Source: Gammaproteobacteria bacterium (lineage in GTDB: Bacteria > Pseudomonadota > Gammaproteobacteria > Burkholderiales > Nitrosomonadaceae). From it: a stretch of 64,000 nt of DNA. The DNA is taken from the NCBI GenBank assembly GCA_015709635.1, contig CP054180.1:2356001-2420000 (forward strand), written 5' to 3'. Position numbers and translations under genes: made by a program. Each line of letters starts with the position of its first letter. The first letter of the stretch is position 1. Positions 33,263 through 42,631 of this stretch are shown piece by piece. The notes under the pieces were generated by a model. The model worked only from the letters and a program-made list of their open reading frames with translations, was not told where the DNA came from and ran no database searches.

Positions 33263-34795
33263 CTACACCTGCGGATGCGCCCGCTCGAGCTTGCTGTGCA
33301 GTTTATTCAGCGCACTCAGATAAGCTTTTGCCGAAGCTACGACTATGTCGGTATCAGAACCATGACCGTTGACGATGCGGTCGGATTTCTGCAGCCGCAC
33401 AGTCACCTCACCTTGCGCATCGGTTCCGCTGGTTATGTTGTTCACCGAAAACAATTGCAGTTTAGCTTCACTCGACAGCAACTTTTCAATTGCCCGGAAC
33501 GTGGCATCCACTGGACCGCTACCCTCCGATTCAGCGCGCATCTCCTTGCCGTCATCGGAAATCACGATGCTTGCATATGGCACCTCGCCGGTTTCACAAT
33601 GCACCGTGAGCGATATGAGCCGGTAACGCTCTTGCAGCACCAGCACTTCGTCGGACACCAGTGCATGCAGGTCTTCATCGAAGATTTCATGTTTCTTATC
33701 CGCCAATTCCTTGAAGCGCATGAAAGTGTTATTGAGCATCTCTTCCGATCCCAGTTCGATCCCCAATTCTGTCAGACGGTTACGAAACGCGTTACGCCCC
33801 GAATGTTTTCCCAGCAATAGCTTATTCGCTCCCCAGCCAACATCCTCCGCACGCATAATTTCGTAGGTCTCGCGATGCTTCAATACACCATCCTGGTGAA
33901 TGCCGGATTCATGCGCAAAGGCATTGGCACCCACGATCGCTTTATTCGGTTGCACCGGAAAACCGGTAATACCGGAAACCAATTTGCTGGCCGCAACAAT
34001 ATGCGTGGTATCGATTTTGGTGTCGCACGGAAAATAATCTTGCCGTGTGCGCACTGCCATAACAACTTCCTCCAGCGACGCATTACCTGCACGCTCTCCC
34101 AGGCCATTGATCGTACATTCGACCTGGCGCGCGCCGTTCATCACGGCCGCAAGTGAATTAGCCACCGCCAACCCTAGGTCATTATGGCAATGAACTGAAA
34201 AAATCGCTTTGTCGGAATTTGGAATACGTTCGCGCAAATTATGGATCAGCTTACCGAACTGCTCCGGCATGGTGTAGCCGACCGTATCCGGAATATTCAA
34301 CGTCGTTGCACCGGCGTCGATCACAGCTTCGAGAATCTGGCACAGAAAATCGATTTCCGACCGGCCGGCGTCTTCCGGTGAAAATTCAACGTTATCGGTG
34401 TATTGGCGCGCCCATTTCACTGCTTTTATCGCTTGCGCAATGACCTGATCAGGCGACATACGCAATTTTTTCTTCATATGGATCGGCGAGGTCGCTATAA
34501 ACGTGTGAATACGCGCTGCTTGCGCGCCTTTTAACGCTTCACCGGCACGCTGAATATCCGCTTCAATCGCCCGCGCCAATCCGCAGACAATACTGTCTTT
34601 CACCGAATCGGCGACTGCCTTGACCGCTTCAAAGTCGCCATTGGAAGCGGCCGGAAAACCGGCTTCAATGACATCGACACCCATGCGCTCCAGCTGCCAG
34701 GCAATACGCACCTTTTCTTCTTTCGTCATGGATGCGCCAGGACTTTGTTCACCGTCACGCAACGTTGTATCAAAAATAATCAAATGCTTTTGCAT
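33263..34795 (-). CDS. leuA: 2-isopropylmalate synthase
   Basis: Condenses acetyl-CoA with 2-ketoisovalerate in the first leucine-specific step. The protein has 510 residues. The TIM-barrel catalytic part begins with IIFDTTLRDGEQSPGASMT and includes VHCHNDLGLAVANSLAAV (metal-binding His-x-His) and GERAGNASLEEVVMA. The C-terminal LeuA regulatory domain, about residues 390-500, gives leucine feedback. It is the last gene of a minus-strand block that starts with ilvB, separated from pssA by 232 bp. Confidence 0.97.
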   Translation of the reverse strand: MQKHLIIFDTTLRDGEQSPGASMTKEEKVRIAWQLERMGVDVIEAGFPAASNGDFEAVKAVADSVKDSIVCGLARAIEADIQRAGEALKGAQAARIHTFIATSPIHMKKKLRMSPDQVIAQAIKAVKWARQYTDNVEFSPEDAGRSEIDFLCQILEAVIDAGATTLNIPDTVGYTMPEQFGKLIHNLRERIPNSDKAIFSVHCHNDLGLAVANSLAAVMNGARQVECTINGLGERAGNASLEEVVMAVRTRQDYFPCDTKIDTTHIVAASKLVSGITGFPVQPNKAIVGANAFAHESGIHQDGVLKHRETYEIMRAEDVGWGANKLLLGKHSGRNAFRNRLTELGIELGSEEMLNNTFMRFKELADKKHEIFDEDLHALVSDEVLVLQERYRLISLTVHCETGEVPYASIVISDDGKEMRAESEGSGPVDATFRAIEKLLSSEAKLQLFSVNNITSGTDAQGEVTVRLQKSDRIVNGHGSDTDIVVASAKAYLSALNKLHSKLERAHPQV

Positions 34796-35027
34796 TATGC
34801 TCTCCGCTTGAGGAAGAAAACCTTAATGAAACATAAAACTCGTTATACGAATTTTATAGGGAAGAAAGGGATATAGGGGGAGAAAATTTTAGCGCGCGAG
34901 GCGCAGTAATAGTTCCGGCAGAACAGTCGGAGCCGGAATAAAATGCGGTGAATGAAGAATGTAATTTTGAGCAAACATGATGGCTGGGAATATAAATAGT
35001 TTTTTCTTTCGATGCAAGAGGTAATCT

Positions 35028-35804
35028 TCAGGTACCGGGTGTTTCACTATTTTTTTTATTTCTGCCGAGCCGCCACAATTTGACGAAATAACCGGAAAAT
35101 GCGTAAGCCGCAAACAAAAAGAACAACACCAAGGGCGGATGACTTGGAATCAATACAAAAAAGAACAGTACGATCAATAAAACCGTGAAAAACGGCACGC
35201 GACGGCGCAGATTAAATTCCTTACCGCTATAGTAAGGAATATTGCTAACCATCGTTAATGCAGCGAATAAGGTCACAATAGAAGCCAGCCACTTAACATC
35301 GCTTCCTTGTATGTGAAAATTAATCGTCACCCAAACCAGCCCGGCGATCAATGCAGCCGCTGCCGGACTGGGCAAACCCTGAAAGTAACGTTTATCGATC
35401 ACCTCGATATTGGTATTGAAACGCGCGAGCCGCAAGGCCGCGCACGCGCAATAAATGAATGCAATGATCCAACCCCATTGCCCCATATCCTTTAACGCCC
35501 ATTCATATACGATCAATGCCGGCGCAACACCGAAAGAGACCATATCCGACATACTGTCGTATTCCGCGCCGAATTCACTTTGTGTACCGGTCAAGCGAGC
35601 CACTCTGCCATCAAGCCCATCCAGCACCATCGCGATAAAAACAGCAATTGCGGAATACTCGAAATTTCCGTTCATCGCTTGCACGATGGCATAGAATCCG
35701 GCAAATAACGCCGCGGTTGTAAATAGATTGGGTAATAAATAGATGCCGCGCCGCCGCAACCGGGTTTTCAGTACGGTACGTTCTGGTTGTGAATCGGGCA
35801 TCAT
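35028..35804 (-). CDS. pssA: CDP-diacylglycerol-serine O-phosphatidyltransferase
   Basis: Membrane enzyme of the CDP-alcohol phosphotransferase family that makes phosphatidylserine, 258 residues. The signature DGxxAR...G...D...D is present as LDGRVARLTGTQSEFGAEYDSMSD, near residues 62-86. About seven hydrophobic helices follow. The basic N-terminal TRLRRRGIYLLPNLFTTAALF is typical of the type II enzyme. psd lies about 100 bp upstream, and together the two make phosphatidylethanolamine. Confidence 0.95.
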   Translation of the reverse strand: MMPDSQPERTVLKTRLRRRGIYLLPNLFTTAALFAGFYAIVQAMNGNFEYSAIAVFIAMVLDGLDGRVARLTGTQSEFGAEYDSMSDMVSFGVAPALIVYEWALKDMGQWGWIIAFIYCACAALRLARFNTNIEVIDKRYFQGLPSPAAAALIAGLVWVTINFHIQGSDVKWLASIVTLFAALTMVSNIPYYSGKEFNLRRRVPFFTVLLIVLFFFVLIPSHPPLVLFFLFAAYAFSGYFVKLWRLGRNKKNSETPGT

Positions 35805-35903
35805 GAACGTTTCATAAAAGAATACGGATAACGGAAATCCCAGGAAAGCTTGATCAACGCAAAATACCGTTTCTGAAATAAAATCAAACCGTCATTGCTT
35901 TGA

Positions 35904-36569
35904 TCAAGCTGCTGCACTAGCTTCTTCACGAAACTCTGCTAATACAGTTAATGTCGCTGACACTTTGTCACCGATATTGACATTAATTTTAGTATTCAGC
36001 GGTAAATAAACATCCACTCGCGAACCGAATCGTATGAAACCGAAGCGCTGACCGCGCGCCAAATGGTCGCCCGGCGCTACGTGGCAAAGGATTCGTTTTG
36101 CGACCAATCCGGCCACTTGCACGCACGTCACATCAGCGCCTTGATCCGTTTTGATCCATAACGCATTGCGTTCATTTTCCAGCGAGGCTTTGGGTAAATC
36201 CGCATTGATGAATTTACCCGGGAAATACCATTTGTCGCGCACTTCACCGTCAACCGGGCTACGATTGGAATGCACATTAAACACATTCATAAACACACTG
36301 ATCTTGACAGCCTCCCTTTGCAGAAAGGGATCTTGCGTTTTTTCTACCGCTACGATTCTGCCATCAGCCGGCGCCAATATGGCATTACGATTCGCCGGCA
36401 CCTCTCGCGGCGGGTCGCGAAAGAACTGCAAAACAAACAGAGCGATCACCCAGAACGGGAGCGCCCAAAGCCAGTCAAGGAATACTGTCGCGCCAATTGC
36501 AGCAGAAAATGCGATCACGATATGCAACCAGCCTTCGCGAGCGATAATAGGATGAGGATAATAAGCCAT
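35904..36569 (-). CDS. psd: Phosphatidylserine decarboxylase (short type)
   Basis: Converts phosphatidylserine to phosphatidylethanolamine. The protein has 221 residues, matching the short proteobacterial form. Two N-terminal hydrophobic helices anchor it. ILAPADGRIVAVE, VFMNVFNVHSNRSPVDGEV and FGFIRFGSRVDVYLP are visible. The Ser of the GS pair in RFGSRVD is the expected self-cleavage site that gives the pyruvoyl cofactor. It lies between ilvC and pssA on the same strand. Confidence 0.95.
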   Translation of the reverse strand: MAYYPHPIIAREGWLHIVIAFSAAIGATVFLDWLWALPFWVIALFVLQFFRDPPREVPANRNAILAPADGRIVAVEKTQDPFLQREAVKISVFMNVFNVHSNRSPVDGEVRDKWYFPGKFINADLPKASLENERNALWIKTDQGADVTCVQVAGLVAKRILCHVAPGDHLARGQRFGFIRFGSRVDVYLPLNTKINVNIGDKVSATLTVLAEFREEASAAA

Positions 36570-36639
36570 AAATAAATTACAACAAGGGCCTGAAAAATAG
36601 AGGAAATAAAACCGAAATCATAAAGATTATATTGATTCT

Positions 36640-37656
36640 TTAGTTTTTACCTTGATCGACCAGTTTATTTTTCTTAATCCACGGCATCATATCGCGCAGC
36701 TTGGCTCCCACTTGCTCAATCGGATGTTCGGCTGCGATGCGGCGGCTTGATTTAAGCACAGGTGCACCGGCCTGATTTTCCAAAATGAATTCTCGCGCAT
36801 ATTCACCGGTTTGAATCTGCTGCAGAATTTTGCGCATTTCCGCACGGGTTTCGTCGGTAATAATGCGCGGCCCGCGTGACACATCGCCATACTCGGCATT
36901 GTTGGAAATGGAGTAGCGCATATTGGCGATCCCCCCTTCGTAAATCAAATCGACAATCAGCTTGACCTCGTGCAGACACTCGAAATACGCCATTTCCGGC
37001 GCGTAGCCGGCTTCCACCAGTGTTTCAAAACCGGCTTGAATCAACGCAGTTAAACCGCCGCACAGTACAACCTGTTCACCGAACAAATCGGTTTCGGTTT
37101 CCTCACGGAAACTGGTTTCGATTACACCGCCGCGGGTACCGCCGTTAGCCGCTGCGTAAGAAAGCGCCAGATCGCGCGCTTTGCCGGATTTATCCTGATG
37201 CACGGCAATCAGCGACGGTACACCACCGCCTTGCAAGTAAGTCGAACGTACCAAATGACCCGGTCCTTTAGGTGCAATCATAATCACATCAAGGTCGTCA
37301 CGTGGTGTCACTTGCCCATAATGCACACTGAAACCGTGCGCAAAAGCCAAAGTCGCATTTTTCTTCAAACCGGGCTCGATTTCCCTTTTATATACCGCGC
37401 CAATTTGTTCATCGGGTAGCAGAACCATGACAACATCGGCGTCCTTAACGGCTTCGGCAACTTCCATGACTTTTAATCCGGCTTTTTCCGCTTTACTCCA
37501 GGACAATCCCCCTTTGCGCAAACCAACGGTCACTTTCACACCGGATTCGCTCAAATTGTTAGCATGTGCATGTCCTTGCGAGCCATAGCCCAATATCGTG
37601 ACTTTCTTTCCTTTGATTAGAGATAGATCCGCATCTTTATCGTAATAAACTTTCAT
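36640..37656 (-). CDS. ilvC: Ketol-acid reductoisomerase
   Basis: NADPH-dependent isomeroreductase of valine and isoleucine synthesis, class I, 338 residues. The Rossmann segment KKVTILGYGSQGHAHANNL and MIAPKGPGHLVRSTY are visible, and the metal ligands lie in EETETDLFGEQ and ECLHEVKLIVDLIYEGG. The start at 37656 follows AAGGAAA; an upstream TTG would add six residues and is not preferred. It follows ilvH by about 115 bp in the ilvB-ilvH-ilvC order. Confidence 0.97.
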   Translation of the reverse strand: MKVYYDKDADLSLIKGKKVTILGYGSQGHAHANNLSESGVKVTVGLRKGGLSWSKAEKAGLKVMEVAEAVKDADVVMVLLPDEQIGAVYKREIEPGLKKNATLAFAHGFSVHYGQVTPRDDLDVIMIAPKGPGHLVRSTYLQGGGVPSLIAVHQDKSGKARDLALSYAAANGGTRGGVIETSFREETETDLFGEQVVLCGGLTALIQAGFETLVEAGYAPEMAYFECLHEVKLIVDLIYEGGIANMRYSISNNAEYGDVSRGPRIITDETRAEMRKILQQIQTGEYAREFILENQAGAPVLKSSRRIAAEHPIEQVGAKLRDMMPWIKKNKLVDQGKN

Positions 37657-37770
37657 TATTTTCCTTTTATACAAAAATAGGATAGAAACAGGTGAGCAAT
37701 TGAGAGAATTCTATTTAGAATTGATACTCTGATTACCAGACTCAAAACCGGGATTTTTCAACAATCTGGA

Positions 37771-38262
37771 TTATACCTTTAAAATCCATTCTCCGCGCCC
37801 TATGCCGGAGGCTCCGGTGCGCACTGTTTCGAGCACTGCGCTACGTTCGATCACTTGAAGAAATGCATCCAATTTTGAACTCGTACCCGTTAGCTCAATG
37901 GTATAGGACTTATCCGTCACATCGATGATAGAGCCACGGAAAATTTCAGCCAACCGTTTGATTTCTTCGCGATCCGGACCGACCGCACGCACTTTGACCA
38001 GCATCAATTCGCGCTCGATATGATCACCGTCGTTCAAATCGATGATTTTTACCACTTCGATCAGCTTATTCAATTGCTTGGTGACTTGCTCCACGACTTC
38101 ATCCGACCCGATCGTGACCAGCGTCATTCGCGACAAAGTAGGATCCTCGGTGGGTGCGACTGAAAGCGACTCAATGTTATAACCGCGTGCCGAGAACAGG
38201 CCGGCCACGCGTGACAAGGCTCCTGCTTCATTTTCCATCAATAAAGAAATAATATGTCGCAT
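37771..38262 (-). CDS. ilvH: Acetolactate synthase small (regulatory) subunit
   Basis: Regulatory subunit that gives valine feedback and stimulates the large subunit, 163 residues. The N-terminal ACT domain has HIISLLMENEAGALSRVAGL and ARGYNIESLSVAPTEDPTLS. The C-terminal domain ends in ETVRTGASGIGRGEW. It starts 8 bp after the ilvB stop and is clearly in the same transcript. Confidence 0.97.
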   Translation of the reverse strand: MRHIISLLMENEAGALSRVAGLFSARGYNIESLSVAPTEDPTLSRMTLVTIGSDEVVEQVTKQLNKLIEVVKIIDLNDGDHIERELMLVKVRAVGPDREEIKRLAEIFRGSIIDVTDKSYTIELTGTSSKLDAFLQVIERSAVLETVRTGASGIGRGEWILKV

Positions 38263-38270
38263 TTAGTTTT

Positions 38271-39974
38271 CTACACCAGAATCATTTCAGAAAGGCCTTT
38301 GCCGCCCGGTACCATAGGGAAAACGTTTTCTGTCTGATCGGTAATGAAGTCCATGAACACCAGTTGATCTTTCAGTTTAAATGCTTCTTTCAGAGCATCT
38401 TCCACATCTTCCGGTTTTTCAATCTTCATTCCGACATGCCCGTAGCTCTCCGCCAGTTTGACAAAATCGGGTAGCGCATTCATATAGGATTCCGCATAGC
38501 GGTTACCGTGAAAAAACTCTTGCCATTGCCTGACCATACCCATATAGCGATTGTTCAAGTTAACAATTTTCAACGGCAACCTATATTGCTTGCAGGTTGA
38601 TAGCTCCTGGATGCACATTTGAATACTCGCTTCTCCGGTAATACATGCCACTTTTCCTTTCGGATTGGCGAGTTGCACCCCCATAGCGGCAGGCATACCG
38701 AATCCCATCGTGCCCAATCCGCCGGAATTAATCCAACGGCGCGGTTTATCGAATTTATAAAACTGCGCCGCCCACATTTGATGTTGCCCGACATCCGAAG
38801 TAATAAACGCATCGCCTTTGGTGATGTTGAACAGCTTTTCAATCACCATCTGCGGTTTGATGATTTTGCTACCGCGGTCAAATTTCAAACAATCCCGTTC
38901 ACGCCACAGCTCGATCTGTTTCCACCACTCTTTCAACGCGACTTGATCCGGCTTTTCTTTCTCGGCCTTGAGCAACTTGATCAGCTCTTTCAACACATCC
39001 AGAACATCGCCGACAATCGGCACATCGACTTTGACGCGTTTGGAAATGGAAGATGGGTCGATATCGATATGAATTATCTTCCTATTTTCATTGGAAAAAT
39101 GCTTCGGATTTCCGATCACACGATCGTCAAAACGAGCACCCACAGCTATCAGCACATCACAATACTGCATCGCCATGTTGGCTTCGTAAGTGCCGTGCAT
39201 CCCCAGCATACCCAATGACTGTTTATCCGTCGCGGGATAACCGCCCAACCCCATCAATGTATTGGTGCAGGGAAAATTCAGCATTTGCGTCAATTCGGTC
39301 AATTGTGGAGCTGCATCACTCAAAATCACACCACCGCCGGCATAAACCATGGGGCGTTTGGCACTGAGTATCAATTCGGCCGCTTTTTTAATTTGCCGCG
39401 CATGCCCTTTGGTCACCGGATTATAGGAACGCATGCTGACCTTATCCGGGTACACGAACTTGGTTTTCTGTTGCGTCACGTCTTTCGGAATATCGACCAG
39501 CACAGGACCGGGACGCCCTGTCGATGCAATATAAAAAGCTTTTTTGATGGTCGACGCCAGTTCGGTTATATCTTTGACCAGAAAATTATGCTTGACGCAA
39601 GGTCGCGTGATACCGACCGTATCAACTTCCTGGAATGCATCAAGACCGATCGCACTGGTCGGCACCTGCCCGCTGATCACCACCATCGGAATGGAATCCA
39701 TATAAGCCGTCGCTATCCCTGTCACCGCATTGGTAACACCCGGCCCCGAAGTCACCAGCGCCACCCCCACTTTATTGCTGGAGCGCGCATAACCATCCGC
39801 GGCATGTATTGCAGCCTGCTCATGGCGCACTAATATATGCCGGACTTTATCCTGCTTGAATAATTCATCATAAATAAACAACACCGCACCGCCAGGATAG
39901 CCGAAAATACACTGCACGCCTTCTTCCTGCAGACAGCGTATGGTGATTTCAGCACCGGTTAATTCCGCACTCAT
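38271..39974 (-). CDS. ilvB: Acetolactate synthase large subunit, biosynthetic type
   Basis: Thiamine-diphosphate enzyme condensing two pyruvates, or pyruvate with 2-ketobutyrate, in the first common step to Val, Leu and Ile. The protein has 567 residues. The N-terminal IFGYPGGAVLFIYDEL and HEQAAIHAADGYARSSNKVG contain the catalytic Glu. The C-terminal TPP motif is GEASIQMCIQELSTC ending in NNRYMGMVRQWQ. It heads the ilvB-ilvH-ilvC(-psd-pssA-leuA) block. The symbol ilvI would be equally correct. Confidence 0.96.
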   Translation of the reverse strand: MSAELTGAEITIRCLQEEGVQCIFGYPGGAVLFIYDELFKQDKVRHILVRHEQAAIHAADGYARSSNKVGVALVTSGPGVTNAVTGIATAYMDSIPMVVISGQVPTSAIGLDAFQEVDTVGITRPCVKHNFLVKDITELASTIKKAFYIASTGRPGPVLVDIPKDVTQQKTKFVYPDKVSMRSYNPVTKGHARQIKKAAELILSAKRPMVYAGGGVILSDAAPQLTELTQMLNFPCTNTLMGLGGYPATDKQSLGMLGMHGTYEANMAMQYCDVLIAVGARFDDRVIGNPKHFSNENRKIIHIDIDPSSISKRVKVDVPIVGDVLDVLKELIKLLKAEKEKPDQVALKEWWKQIELWRERDCLKFDRGSKIIKPQMVIEKLFNITKGDAFITSDVGQHQMWAAQFYKFDKPRRWINSGGLGTMGFGMPAAMGVQLANPKGKVACITGEASIQMCIQELSTCKQYRLPLKIVNLNNRYMGMVRQWQEFFHGNRYAESYMNALPDFVKLAESYGHVGMKIEKPEDVEDALKEAFKLKDQLVFMDFITDQTENVFPMVPGGKGLSEMILV

Positions 39975-40036
39975 GCTTTTTGCATCCCAATATCAATTCA
40001 ACAAGTTATAAAAACATTCTAATTATCATCGCATCG

Positions 40037-41509
40037 TTAAATTCCTGTCCCGCCGACAGTCAATCCATCAATACGCAACGTCGGTTGCCCGACACCCACC
40101 GGTACACTCTGACCCTCCTTACCGCATGTCCCGACACCCGGATCCAGCAACATATCGTTACCGATCATGGAAACCCGGGTCAACACATCAGGCCCGTTAC
40201 CGATCAAGGTTGCCCCTTTAACCGGATAGGTTATTTTACCATCTTCAATCATGTAAGCTTCAGCAGCGGAAAAAACAAATTTGCCACTGGTAATGTCGAC
40301 CTGGCCGCCGCCAAAATTTGCTGCATACAAACCATGCTTCACGGACGCGATAATTTCTTCCGGATCTTTGTCGCCGTTCAACATGTACGTGTTGGTCATG
40401 CGCGGCATCGGAATATGCGCGAACGATTCACGCCGCCCATTGCCGGTAACCGGCAAATCCATCAGCCGGGCATTCAGACTATCCTGCAAATAGCCCCGCA
40501 GTATGCCATCTTCTATCAACACCGTACATTGCGTCGGATTGCCTTCGTCATCAATATTCAACGAACCGCGCCGGCGCGGGATCGTTCCATCGTCGACAAC
40601 AGTGACACCGGGAGCCGCAACACGTTCACCGACCCGGCCCGAAAAAGCTGAGCTTCCTTTGCGATTGAAATCGCCTTCCAATCCATGACCGATCGCTTCG
40701 TGCAGCAATATGCCAGGCCAGCCGCTTCCCAAAACAACCGTCATCGTGCCTGCCGGTGCCGGGCGCGCATCCAGATTCACCATGGCTTGATGCACAGCCT
40801 TTTTCGCGTAATCCTGCAAAATCTCATCGGTAAAATAAGCATAACTGAAGCGCCCGCCGCCACCGGCCACACCTTGCTCACGGCGGCCGTTTTCCTCCGC
40901 GATCACTTGCAGTGACAGACGCACCAGCGGTCTTACATCAGCCGCAAGCAATCCATCGCTACGAGTCACCAAAATTACCTCATATTCGCCTGCAAGTGAC
41001 GCAATCACCTGCGTTACGCGCCGATCAAGCTGCCGGGTATAGCGCTCCAGCCGCTCCAGCAAGGCCACCTTCTCCGCATCTTTGAGACTGGCTATCGGAT
41101 CTTCCGGTAAATAAAGCTGTGCCCGCCGCTCCAATGAATTCCGCTTGGCGATCTGTACCGGCTGCAAACCGCTTTGATTGGCAATAGCCCGTGTTGCCTG
41201 AGCCGCCGACACCAATGCCGGCATGCTGATATCATCGGAATACGCAAACCCGGTTTTTTCTCCGCTGATTGCACGCACACCAACACCTTGCTCAATATTG
41301 AAACTGCCCGATTTGACAATGCCTTCCTCCAGCATCCAGCCTTCCGAGCGGCTATACTGAAAATAAAGATCGGCATAGTCGATTTTATGCGTCAGGATTT
41401 GCCCCAGAACCTGTTGCAATCCGCTTGCATCGATATCATAAGGCGACAACAGACAACGATCCGCGATCGCCAGGAAGTCCTTCGGTTCTACTCTGTATTC
41501 GGTTGTCAT
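40037..41509 (-). CDS. tldD: Metalloprotease TldD
   Basis: TldD/PmbA family zinc peptidase that with TldE cleaves unstructured peptides, including antitoxins and microcin precursors in other bacteria. About 490 residues from the ATG at 41509; a TTG at 41527 would add six. The metal motif HEAIGHGLEGDF (HExxxH) lies near residue 260. GSSAFSGRVGERVAAPGVTV and MPRMTNTYMLNG are also family marks. No tldE partner is in the window. It follows the nitrilase gene by about 30 bp on the same strand. Confidence 0.95.
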   Translation of the reverse strand: MTTEYRVEPKDFLAIADRCLLSPYDIDASGLQQVLGQILTHKIDYADLYFQYSRSEGWMLEEGIVKSGSFNIEQGVGVRAISGEKTGFAYSDDISMPALVSAAQATRAIANQSGLQPVQIAKRNSLERRAQLYLPEDPIASLKDAEKVALLERLERYTRQLDRRVTQVIASLAGEYEVILVTRSDGLLAADVRPLVRLSLQVIAEENGRREQGVAGGGGRFSYAYFTDEILQDYAKKAVHQAMVNLDARPAPAGTMTVVLGSGWPGILLHEAIGHGLEGDFNRKGSSAFSGRVGERVAAPGVTVVDDGTIPRRRGSLNIDDEGNPTQCTVLIEDGILRGYLQDSLNARLMDLPVTGNGRRESFAHIPMPRMTNTYMLNGDKDPEEIIASVKHGLYAANFGGGQVDITSGKFVFSAAEAYMIEDGKITYPVKGATLIGNGPDVLTRVSMIGNDMLLDPGVGTCGKEGQSVPVGVGQPTLRIDGLTVGGTGI

Positions 41510-41542
41510 ACTATGCCGTTCTATCAATCGTGGGAGAAGCGG

Positions 41543-42406
41543 TTAACACGGTTGCAAAATGCGGTGATCCAGCGCCGGCAAATTGGTCCGTAAACTGGTT
41601 TGATACTCGGGATCGATTGTTGCCACAACAGCTCCGGAGCCGCGTGGCAGGCGTTCCATCACAACCCCCCAGGGATCAACGATCATGCTGTCACCATTGG
41701 TCTCGCGCCCATTGACATGATATCCCCCTTGTCCTGGTGCGATCACATACGCCATGTTCTCAACCGCACGGGCACGTACCAGCACTTCCCAGTGCGCTTT
41801 GCCGGTAATCGCGGTAAACGCTGCGGGTGCCAGGATAATATCAACTTTATTCATCAAGCGGAATAATTCCGGAAAGCGCAAATCGTAGCATATCGATAAG
41901 CCAATCCGGCCAAACGGAGAATCGACGGTCACCACTTTATCGCCTGCTTTAATGGTTTTTTCCTCGGCGTAATGCTCATGTCCGAGCTGCAGGCCGAATA
42001 AATGAATTTTGTCGTAGCGCGCAACTTGCGCACCATTATCCGCATAAACCAAACAGCTATTGTAAACTTTATCCGTTTCGGATGACGCCAATGGCACCGA
42101 TCCCCCGACTAACCATATACCCAACCGTTTTGCCGTTTCACTAAGAAATTTCTGAATCGGCCCATCGCCCGGCTGTTCCCTAACCGCCAGCTTATCCGTA
42201 TCCTTCATCCCCATAATGCAGAAATACTCCGGTAATACGACCAGCTTGGCTTTCCGGGAAACGGCATCTTCGATTAAACGTGCCGCCTCTTCCAGATTTG
42301 CCGATACGCTCGGTCCCGAAGCCATTTGAATGGCGGCAACGCGAAAGCCTTTATTTTTTTTGTTTTCCATCATTGATTGCTGCTGTTTACTGATATTGTT
42401 TAACAT
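41543..42406 (-). CDS. Carbon-nitrogen hydrolase (Nit1/Nit2 type)
   Basis: Nitrilase-superfamily amidase, 287 residues, probably acting on deaminated glutathione or omega-amidase-type substrates as in Nit1/Nit2 relatives. The catalytic triad is visible as Glu in VVLPEYFCIMG, Lys in RYDKIHLFGLQ and Cys in GLSICYDLRFPELFRL. The true start may be the ATG pair near 42373 rather than 42406, since the first 15 residues are poorly conserved in type. It forms a pair with tldD downstream, an arrangement common in proteobacteria. Confidence 0.92.
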   Translation of the reverse strand: MLNNISKQQQSMMENKKNKGFRVAAIQMASGPSVSANLEEAARLIEDAVSRKAKLVVLPEYFCIMGMKDTDKLAVREQPGDGPIQKFLSETAKRLGIWLVGGSVPLASSETDKVYNSCLVYADNGAQVARYDKIHLFGLQLGHEHYAEEKTIKAGDKVVTVDSPFGRIGLSICYDLRFPELFRLMNKVDIILAPAAFTAITGKAHWEVLVRARAVENMAYVIAPGQGGYHVNGRETNGDSMIVDPWGVVMERLPRGSGAVVATIDPEYQTSLRTNLPALDHRILQPC

Positions 42407-42631
42407 AGTCGCTGGTCGATTGTTTTGTTCTTCAAAATAGCTCTGTCAAGAAACAGGCATCGCCAGCAAATCCTTTTAATCGGGCGTTTTTCTTCTTAAC
42501 GATCACCCTACTGAGAACAACGATTTCACTTAGCAAGCCAGATTCTAGCATTTACTCTGATAACGTTCTATTTTGATTTATGCTTAATCTAAAATGATTT
42601 CCAATATAGTCTTTATCATTCGATCATCCCT

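Noticed and set aside
34796..35027. Possible leader attenuator or riboswitch before leuA, or other element between pssA and leuA
   Set aside because: No leucine-codon leader peptide, stable alternative hairpins or known riboswitch pattern could be made out.
39980..40651. Plus-strand open frame of 223 residues over tldD
   Set aside because: It lies antisense to a well-supported tldD gene, has no domain and no Shine-Dalgarno sequence.
42407..42631. Intergenic region before glnE searched for regulatory sites
   Set aside because: No sigma-54 site, NtrC-type palindrome or hairpin was convincing.
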